The position numbers were made by a program, and so were the translations under genes. This document shows positions 56,115 to 64,000 of a stretch of DNA of 64,000 nt, one piece after another (the stretch's first letter is position 1; the number at the start of each line of letters is the position of its first letter). A model generated the notes under the pieces. It worked only from the letters and a program-made list of their open reading frames with translations. It had not been told where the DNA came from and made no database searches. The DNA comes from Euphorbia lathyris (Eukaryota; Streptophyta; Magnoliopsida; Malpighiales; Euphorbiaceae), in assembly GCF_963576675.1 (NCBI RefSeq), contig NC_088915.1:30967501-31031500 (forward strand), given 5' to 3'.

Positions 56115-59100
56115 CTAGAAATAGAGCTTCAAGTGATTTGCATTCCACGTCTTATGAATCTTTTTTCCTTCTATTGTTTCGAGTAAGAAAGTTCCAGGTC
56201 CAACTATCCTTCTTACCCGATACGGTCCTTCCCAATTTGGACGAAGCTTCCCTTCTTCCAAATGTGCATTGGTTATGGCTATCTTTCTCAGAACAAGATC
56301 TCCTTTTACTAACACTCTTTCCTTCACCCTTGAGTTGTAGTAACGAGAGACTCTTTGTTGGTATGCTGCTAACCGTATGCACGCTTGATCTCTATGCTCA
56401 TCTAACAAATCCAAGTTATCCTATAGTGCATCAGAATTTGATTCCTTGTCAAAATCAACCATTATGTTGCTCCAATCTCAATAGGGATCAAAGCTTCCAT
56501 TCCATAAGCTAGACTGAATGGAGTTTCTCCAGTTGGGACTCTTTTGGTTGTTCTATATGCCTAGAGGATTGATGGAAGCTCATCCTCCCATGCTCCTTTT
56601 GCCTTATCCAGGCGCATTTTTAAACCTTCTAGGATTGTTCGATTGCTTCTTTCTACTTGCCCATTGGCTTGTGGGTATGCTACTGAAGCAAAGCTAAGTT
56701 GGATATAAAGCCTTTCACAAAAACCTTTGAATGAATCATAATCAAACTGCTTCCCTCTATCTGTAATTATCACCCTTGGCAGCCCAAATCTACATATGAT
56801 ATCTTTCCATACCACGTTTTCTATCTTCTTTGCCGTAATAGTAGCTAACAGTTCTGCTTCTATCCATTTTGTGAAATAATCTGTTGCTACTATCAGGAAT
56901 TTCCTTCCTCCGGTTGCTTGAGGAAAAGGTCCTAATAAATCTAATCCCCATTTTTCAAATGGAGTTGGTTCGATTGAGGTTCTCAAAAGTGAAACTGGAG
57001 CACTTTGAATGGTTGCAAATCTTTGGCATTTATCACACGCTTTAACCTTCTTTAAAGTGTCATCCCTCAAGGTAGGCCAGAAGAATTCACTACGCAACAC
57101 TTTACTTGCTAAAGCTCTTGCTCCCAAATGTTGCCCACATATCCCCTCATGTATTTCAGCTAGAGCGTAATCAGCCTTTTGTGGACCCAAACATTCCAAA
57201 AGTGGCATCGAGAAACCCTTCTTGTATAGGACATCATCTATCAAAGTGAAACGTGTTGCTCTTATCTTCAGTTTCTTTATTTCCATAGCTTCAACTGGAA
57301 GCTCCCTTGTCTTCAAGAATTTTACAAATGGTGTTCTCCAATCTTGTATTTCTTCAATACATGCTACAATTTTTTCCTCTATGCTCGGCCTTTTAAGTTC
57401 CTCCAAATGCACCATTCTTCCTTTTATTTCCATTGATGATGCAAGCTTTGATAAAGCGTCTGTGTGGCTATTAGAAGACCTATTGATTTGTAGCAATTGG
57501 AAATCTTCAAACTCTCGAGATAAAGATCTGACCTTTCGTAGATATTTAATCATGATAGGTTCCTTCGCCTCATACTCTCCATTGAATTGTTGAACCACCA
57601 ATTGTGAGTCACTGTAAGCTGTTATCTTTTGAACTTGTAATTCTTTGGCAAGTTTCATTCCTCCTATAAGGGCTTCGTATTCTGCAATATTATTTGAACT
57701 TGGAAAAGCAAAACACAAGGAGTATTCGATTATTTCTTGCTCGGGAGATATCAATACTATCCCGGCTCCACTCCCTATTGAACTTGATGCTCCATCAACG
57801 AATAATTTCCATGTGCGCCCATTCTCTCTTGCCACTATTCTCTTGCCAGTGCATTCCACAATGAAATCGGCTAAGACTTGTCCCTTGATCGCTTGTCTAG
57901 GCTCAAAGTTGATGTCGTATTCTCCTAACTCAATAGCCCATTTCATAAGACGTCCGGAACATTCAGGTTTCTGCAATATTTGCCTTAGAGGTTGATCAGT
58001 TAATACCACTATGGAGTGAGCCTGAAAATAAGGTCTTAACTTCCTGGAGGCCATCACTAGTGCAAGTGCAACTCTTTCTGCAAAAGGGTATCGAGGTTCT
58101 GCTCCTTGAAGTACTTTACTGACGTAGTAGATTGGCTTGTCAATTTTTCCTTCTCTTTTCAACAGGACTGCACTCAAGGCCACATTGCTTACTCCTAAAT
58201 ATACAAACAATATCTCACCTGGTTCTGGCCTAGTCAAAAGTGGTATTTTCTTCAAGTAATCCTTTAATTCTCCGAAAGCTTTTTCACATTCCGTTGTCCA
58301 CTGGAAATTTTTCCCTGCCCTCAAGGTTTTGAAGAAAGGTAGGCTTTTTTCCGCAGATTTAGACAGAAATCTATTCAACGATGCTAATCTTCCTATTAAA
58401 CGTTGAACTTCCTTAATGGAGGTAGGAGGCTTCATCTCTAAGATGGCTTGGATTTTTTCTGGATTTGCCTCAATACCCCTTTCAGTTATCATATACCCCA
58501 AAAATTTTCCTGATTGTACTCCGAAAGTACATTTGCTAGGATTTAACTTTATATTGTGGGTTCTCAATACATCGGACACCTTGTCGAGCTTCTCTGCATG
58601 CATTTCTCCTTTCTTGCTTTTAATGATCATATCGTCCACATAGGCTTCCATGGTGTTACCCAATAAAGGTTTGAAAACTTTATTTATCATCCTTTGGTAT
58701 GTTGCTCCTGCATTTGTAAGTCCAAAAGGCATAACCCTGTAGCAGTATGTGCCCTTCTCAGTGATAAATGCAGTTTTTTCTTCATCAGATGGATTCATCT
58801 TGATTTGATGGTATCCCATGTATGCGTCCACGAAGCTCAATAACTCGTATCCAGAGGTTTCATCCACCATTTTGTCAATTGGAGGCAAAGGATATGAATC
58901 CTTTGGACAAGCCTTGTTTAAATCGGTGAAATCTATGCATATTCTCCACTTTCCGTTGGGTTTCTTCACCATCACAACATTTGCAAGCCAATCCGGGTAG
59001 TAAACTTCTCGAATAAAGTTTGCCTCCAGTAACTTATCAACTTCTTCTTCTAAAGCCTTTTGCCTCTCCGGAGCGATTCTCCTTTTCTTTTGCTTGATGG

Positions 59101-59812
59101 GCTTGATGTTTGGATCAACATTCAAGTGGTGTGAAACTACATCCAAACTTATGCCAGGCATATCTGTAGGAACCCAACCAAACACGTCCACATTTCTTTT
59201 AAGGCATGTGATTACTTCACCCTTCACTTCATTCAATCGTATTGCTTCAACTTCTTCAGCTGGCTTCGGTTTTGGCTTATTATCAGATTCTTCTGAAATT
59301 GCCATTGTTTCTGCACTTACACCATGTTTTCCTTTAATGGAAGAAACGTAGCAATTGCGAGCTTTCTTTTGATCTCCTCTCACTTGCCCTATGCCGTTTG
59401 GTGTAGGAAACTTCATCAATAAGTATCCTGGCGATATCATGGCTCCGATGACAATAATTAATGGTCTTCCTAGTATCACATTGTAGGCTAGAGATATAGA
59501 TTTTACTACTGTAAAATTCACCATCCTTGTAACATTACAAGGCTCCTCACCCAACGTGATTGGTAATTGGATAGACCCTGCCACCTGGACAGCTTCTCCT
59601 GAGAAGCTAAAAAGTGGAGCCAACACCTTCTTCAATCTATCCCAAGACAAGTTCATCTTCTTAAAACAATTCCAATAGAGGAGGTTGACCGAACTCCCAC
59701 TGTCAATGAGAATTCTTTCTACTGGGAACTTCATTATGGTAGCGGAAATCACTAAAGCATCATCATGGGGTATAACCACATTTCCTTGATCCGCAGGGGT
59801 AAAAATTATGGA
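56115..59812 (-). pseudogene. Tat-type pol polyprotein, decayed at both ends
   Basis: One 1072-codon frame (56561-59779) holds, in order: retropepsin (LIDSGSSVNLLY), reverse transcriptase (VMVKKPNGKWRICIDFTDLN, FVDAYMGYHQI, catalytic EAYVDDMIIKSK), an RT-linked RNase H, a second RNase H (WKLFVDGASSSIGSGAG, NNIAEYEALIGG, AYSDSQLVVQQ, SNSHTDALSKLA), and integrase. The integrase has an HHCC finger (HEGICGQH, ACDKCQRF) and the DDE core (WGLDLLGPF, ITDRGKQF, NGQVERSNRT). A TAG at 56561-56563 ends it early where Trp is expected. Further stops and a shift follow before the C-terminal part at 56115-56414 (GDLVLRKIAITNAHLEEGKL). A TAG also separates gag from pol. The double RNase H marks the Tat lineage. 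Confidence 0.9.
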
Positions 59813-61466
59813 CTATTCTTCTTGGACTTTCATCATATTATTGACTTCATAAGCTTGTCTAGCATAATCTTTCCCTGATGAAGAGGATTTGCCAGCTAAA
59901 GTTTCCCCTCCAGAGATAACATTTATTTCCGGATACGCCGGCTTGTTATCAAGAGCTATGGCTTTATCTTTTTTATCTTCCTTTCCTTTGGCATATGTTC
60001 GACCATCCCTCTCTCTGTTTTCCATGTATCTTTCTTCCTTTAAGTTTTGTGGTTTTTCCCTTCTCCACATTTCTGCATAGACAAAATTTTCAAGCTTACC
60101 TTGTCGTACCAATGATTCTATTTCATTCATCAATTGTCTACATCAATCAGTTGAATGACCATGAGTTTTGTGGAATCGACAATAAGCATCCGTAAATTTG
60201 CCCATCGTTCTGTCAGTTTTGGGAGGGAATGTAAGGAGTCTGGATCTTTCAATGGCTGCTAGGATATTGGAACGTGGTTGGAGTAAAGGTGTGAAATTCT
60301 CATATCTCAACTTTGGAGCATGTCTTGCTTCATTTCTTCTTCCATTTCCCTTTTTTACATCATCAACCTCGTCCCTCTCCTTCCTTTTTTTTATCTTGAT
60401 TTCCTCTCGCCCCTATACTCCTCATCACATCTTCGGAAAGAATGAATTTATTAGCCCTGCTGAACAAATCGCCCAAGGTTGAAGGTTGATCATACGAAAG
60501 AGATTTTTGGAGATCCCGCGATCTTGTTCCCTGAAGTACTCCCGCAACTGCCATTCTAACTTGGAGATCATGAATCTCGAGAGTTGCAGTGCGAAACCTT
60601 TCTACATAATCTTTCAAGTTTTCTCTTTCATCTTGCTTTATTGTAAGGAGATATGTTGCATACTTCTTCCTTTTGGTGTTAATGATGAATGCTTTTATGA
60701 ATTCTTTTCTCAACTGATCAAAGTTGGAGATGGAGCTTTCCTTTAAGCTATTGAACCAAGTACGAGCATGATCTGATAAAGTGAGAGAGAAAGCTCGACA
60801 CATTATAGCATCTTCCCATCCATGTAATAGCATTACTACCTCATAATTCTGCATATGATCATAGGGATCACCTTTTCCAGAGTAAGTGATGAGTTGTGGC
60901 ATCTTGAACTTTCGAGGGAGAGGTTTATTCATGATCTCTCCTGAAAAGGGAAATTTTCTTGCCGTTTGTTCGTCACGGTTCGGAACCAACTTCTTTTGTT
61001 CTAACACTTGCTCGATCATCCTCTTAAGATCTACTGTCTCTTTCGCGCTGAACATGGATTCTTCTCCGGCTTTCTCATATGCTTTCGAATTTTCTTTACA
61101 AGAACTCTCCATAACCTTATGGATCTTTAAGTTGTTTCCCTTACGCTTTCCTCCTTCATGTGGTTCTGAGATTTCATCGTGTGATAACTCGACTTCAGGA
61201 CGCTTTTCCTTATTCCGAAATTCTTTGTCCCGCATCTCTTCTTGAACAAAAAGCATTAACTCTTGGAGTTGATTATTGTTTTCCTCAAATTTTTTCTTCA
61301 ACTCCTCATAGTCCGCTAAGGGAACGGTGGGCAGATTAGCTCTTAATGGACCATGTTGGTCTTCAACGTGTTCCGCACGTTCTTCTTCATTGGCTTGGCG
61401 TGCATCGTGCTCGTCCGGAATATGGGATGTTTGAGAAGGTGGAACTTGAGATCTCTTAGGAGGCAT
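59813..61466 (-). pseudogene. Tat-type gag, frame-shifted
   Basis: The ATG at 61466 opens a 367-codon frame: an acidic, helical N-terminus (EYELKKKFEENNNQLQELM-like), then a retrotransposon gag domain (YSGKGDPYDHMQNYEVVMLL, HARTWFNSLKESSISNFDQL, RKEFIKAFIINTKRKKYATY). At an A-run near 60388 the frame ends. The continuation (KLRYENFTPLLQPRSNIL, YCRFHKTHGHSTD then CRQLMNEIE, a zinc-knuckle-like motif) lies in another frame and itself has a stop between Asp and Cys. The last piece (60133-59813) is Lys/Glu-rich and ends in TAG just before pol. Confidence 0.85.
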
Positions 61467-61492
61467 CCCTTTTGATTACAAAAGTAGATGAT

Positions 61493-63321
61493 TGATGCGT
61501 GTCGTCTAGTGTAGTGTTTTCTACGACAAAATATGTATTATGATAAGTGCGTTATGACTATGGATGTGATCTTTCTAAGTGCTCTATCTTTACTAGACGT
61601 CACTACTTAGGGGCAAGTGTACCCCGTCGTATCAAGTAATAATCCGGTTAAGACTGGGTATCGAATCCACATGATTTATAACTACAAGTATTAAATGACT
61701 CGGTTTTATACGTTATTTAAGCGGTGAATACTTTGAGGTTGTTATGGGGACCAACTACAAACTAGTCCTAACTACGGGTGAGGCGAATTTATATAACAAA
61801 ACTCTATGAAATGATGTGGATGCGATAAGATATAAATATGACAAATAACGACTTCTAGTGTTTATACGGTTGATGGTTTGTTTTTGCAATGACGACTACG
61901 TGTAGTGTGACAGACCCGTGAAGTACTTAGACTACGTGGTTCCTAGTCAAGGCGTGTCTAATGCTCGGGATCAGAAATTAGGGCCCGTAAGTTCCGTGGC
62001 TTGTCAATTCCTACGGTTTCCGGTTTGTCACTTCCAGTAAGGCAACACCTATATGAATCCCTAAAGATAGCCCGAATGGCGTCGGAAATCGCGTTCTCCT
62101 ACACAATAATCAATTATGAATATCAAAACAAGTAACAAACATCAACACATATATAGAAAAGAAGATTATGAATCATAAATTATAAATATGGAGAATGTAA
62201 ATATGAATTACAACCAAGCCTAGTACATAGGATGAGTGCAAGCTAATTAGCAAGTGTAAAGGGAAGAATCCACCCTCGGAACTAGCTAACCGGACTCAAA
62301 GCCGTCTCTTAGGACTTGGATGGTGGAGCTTTCGAGCTTGGTGCATGGAGATGGAGCGGAACTTTGATGGAATGCCGGAATCAACGAACAAGCTCTCAAG
62401 GTGGAAGAGTTTGGCTATATAAAGCCTAAAAACAAAATCTAAAACTACAAATGATAAGAATTTAATCTCAAGAAGGTGTATATTACAAGGTGTCTAAGGT
62501 ATTTCAAATGAGTGCTAGTCACTCTTATTTATACACATCAAGCTAGGGGTAAGATTGTAATTCCACATGGTGCAAGCATGGAGGAACATGATTTTGTGCA
62601 GAAATCCCATAATACGCCTCGCGTAGGGTATGGAACGCCCCGCGTGTTTGCCCATTCCGTTAGAAATCTCTTGCATGTGGACCAATTCCAGATCTTGTTG
62701 TCTCAAACACGCCCTGCGTAGACTGGGATGCGCCTCGCGTGTTTGAGTTTCTGAGTTTTTATTGCTTGAATTGGGTCTTTTACGTCGTGCGTAGCTGAAG
62801 TACGCCCCACGTAAAAGAGTCTCTGAGCTTTTTGCATTGAAGAACTTCCTTACACGCCCCGCGTGTAAGGTGGTACGTCCCGCGTATGGATAGTTGACTC
62901 AGGGAGACCGTGCAGTCTGACTTTCAGGATTAGGCAAATTATTTCTGACACATGTCGTACGCCTCGCGTAAGGTGGTATACGCCTCGCGTATGCTGAGTA
63001 GATCCCACGTGGTGTCTATGGATAAGGCAATTATTTCTGACTTGGTGTTTCACGCCCCGTGTAAGGAATGAGACGCCCTGCGTATTGTGGTGGATTTTCA
63101 CTCCTTGTTCGTACCTGGAATACAATTCTTGAGAGCCGAGTTAGCTTGATGTTTTATTTTCTAATATTAATAAAAAATATGGAAAATTAACCGAAAGTAC
63201 GGAATTTATTTTTATTCCGTTATTTTATTAAAACACTCTATTTTTGCAATTAAACTCATTTATTTCTTCTAAAATTGAACCGTAAATCACGCTAAAAGTT
63301 AGGGGTAAAATACCCCTATCA
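61493..63321 (-). mobile_element. 3' LTR (1829 bp) of a further retrotransposon
   Basis: Read on the minus strand it begins TGATAGGGGTATTTTACCCC, right after TTGAGGACAAGTAAAAC and GAGGAGGTT, the usual text before a 3' LTR. It ends GACGACACGCATCA, with GGGGTACACTTGCCCCTAAG near its end. Termini are TG...CA. The left flank ATGAT (61488-61492) should be the target duplication. It stands 27 bp from the gag start of the Tat element, so it inserted there. It is probably Ogre- or Athila-like. Confidence 0.75.
62614..63084. repeat. Twelve ACGCCYCGCGT motifs in six pairs inside the LTR
   Basis: Motif starts: 62614/62635, 62709/62730, 62782/62802, 62854/62875, 62959/62980, 63052/63073. Each motif has the inverted halves ACGC and GCGT with three bases between, with some variants. 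The two members of a pair start 21 bp apart in five pairs and 20 bp in one. Pairs are 72-105 bp apart. Confidence 0.85.
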
Positions 63322-64000
63322 AACCTCCTCGGACTTTAAAGTTTTACTTGTCCTCAAGTAAAAGAAATCGAAAGACAAGGAATTGAGATTATTAAGAAAC
63401 AAACCGTTGGTTGGTTTTACCAAGTGCGTGATTTCAAAGTTAAAGTTTTATGCAAAGCTTTCGGTAAGTACTTACGCAAACAAATGAGTGACCAAAACTT
63501 ATTTGAAACCTCCATGATTAAAATTAATAGGCAATATTAACGGGGGTCGATTATCTTTTGAGAACCCGATAGTACCTCACCAAGGGATTTCACTCTTACG
63601 CTCAAACTTTGATGGGTCGGTGTTTTAGCACTCTTCTTTGCACTTACTCGAGATCACTTTGAGTTTGCATTTTTATCCGGGTTTTTCCTCCTATGTTATG
63701 GTTAAGGCAACATTAAAAATGAACCCGGAGGGGGGTTGTAATGTGGGTGGCTTTTTAGTGGTTAATTTTTGAAAAATCGAGTTTAAATATCATTTTGATG
63801 ATTGCACCGTATTTTATTTTGGCCTTGGTAAGTTCATAAAATATAACTCGAAATTGCTCGGGTGGAGCTTGAGAATGCCTTTTTGCTCTTTATTATGTTC
63901 TTCTTTTTCTTTTTGTTTTGAGAGCGGCACAAAAACGATCTCGAGAACTATGGTGCTCATTTATTAAGGCCTTGACTTATTTCGGGTGCGAATTGATTTT
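63322..64000 (-). other. 3' non-coding interior of the right-hand retrotransposon
   Basis: No gene. On the minus strand it includes GACCCATCAAAGTTTGAGCG and GAGGTACTATCGGGTTCTC and then the tract before the LTR, in the manner of the long 3' non-coding region of Athila- or Ogre-like elements. It continues past the window. Confidence 0.55.

Larger units (their letters stand above)
44061..61492 (-). mobile_element. Tat-type Ty3/gypsy retrotransposon split by MULE-2
   Basis: Minus-strand order: gag (61466 downward), pol with protease, RT, RNase H, a second RNase H and integrase (to about 56115), a 3' region with 70-bp tandem repeats and an antisense gene (52863-55345), interior to 51829, the MULE-2 insertion, interior 44545-44918, a purine tract and the 3' LTR (44061-44544). 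A second RNase H domain and an extra antisense ORF between pol and the 3' LTR are features described for the Tat lineage. The 5' LTR is not in the window: another element's LTR begins 27 bp above the gag ATG. Confidence 0.75.

Noticed and set aside
1..64000. tRNA, rRNA or miRNA genes
   Set aside because: No cloverleaf box A/B pair or rRNA motif was recognised by eye; the inverted repeats seen are explained by MITEs or element ends. A tRNA scan was not possible here.

Overview
The window is nuclear DNA of a flowering plant, most likely a eudicot. It is AT-rich and intron-bearing, with GT/AG splice sites readable in several genes, and it holds plant-specific mobile-element families (FAR1/MULE transposases, plant mobile domain proteins, Tat and Athila-like Ty3/gypsy elements, TRIMs, Helitron-like elements, hAT MITEs). 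Only one ordinary host gene is evident: a two-exon chloroplast YCED-like (DUF177) gene at 40.6-42.0 kb, minus strand. Almost everything else is transposable elements nested inside each other.

Layout. 1-3761: 3' part of an Athila-like retrotransposon (+) with its 3' LTR. 3762-5565: AT-rich spacer with a dispersed repeat and a hAT MITE. 5566-18180: a 12.6-kb Mutator-like element (MULE-1) with a decayed FAR1-type transposase (+), a small intact coiled-coil gene and its dead duplicate (-), a 420-bp tandem array, and a 16-exon gene (-) joining two ULP1-type cysteine protease domains. 18.2-28.3 kb: Helitron-like termini, a decayed RPA1-like gene (-), two fold-back MITEs and a hAT element. 28.8-39.5 kb: an old minus-strand Ty3/gypsy gag-pol, interrupted by a solo LTR (TSD ACTAG), a 565-bp TRIM (TSD TTTTA) and a Pack-MULE carrying a Rab GTPase exon; the Pack-MULE was itself hit by another MULE, which holds a Tourist-like MITE. 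39.9-43.6 kb: the YCED gene with a MULE-MITE and two hAT elements. 44.06-61.49 kb: a Tat-type Ty3/gypsy element (-), with 3' LTR, antisense extra gene, 70-bp tandem repeats, pol and gag. It is split by a 6.9-kb second MULE (MULE-2), which carries a transposase (+), an unrecognised intact 249-codon gene (+) and a plant-mobile-domain gene (-). 61.49-64.0 kb: the 3' LTR and internal tail of a further retrotransposon (-) that landed next to the Tat gag start.

How the parts relate. The two large MULEs are built alike: transposase on one arm, accessory genes reading inward from the other. Both carry C-to-T or indel lesions in the transposase and main accessory gene, while the small accessory ORFs remain open. 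Several gene models were checked by exon phase. In the ULP gene every junction I resolved keeps frame except two exons, and each of those holds a simple repeat or homopolymer that explains the shift; one junction (exon 4/5) stays unresolved. Coordinates of element ends rest on target-site duplications read directly from the sequence. Family names come from memory of motifs, not from a search.
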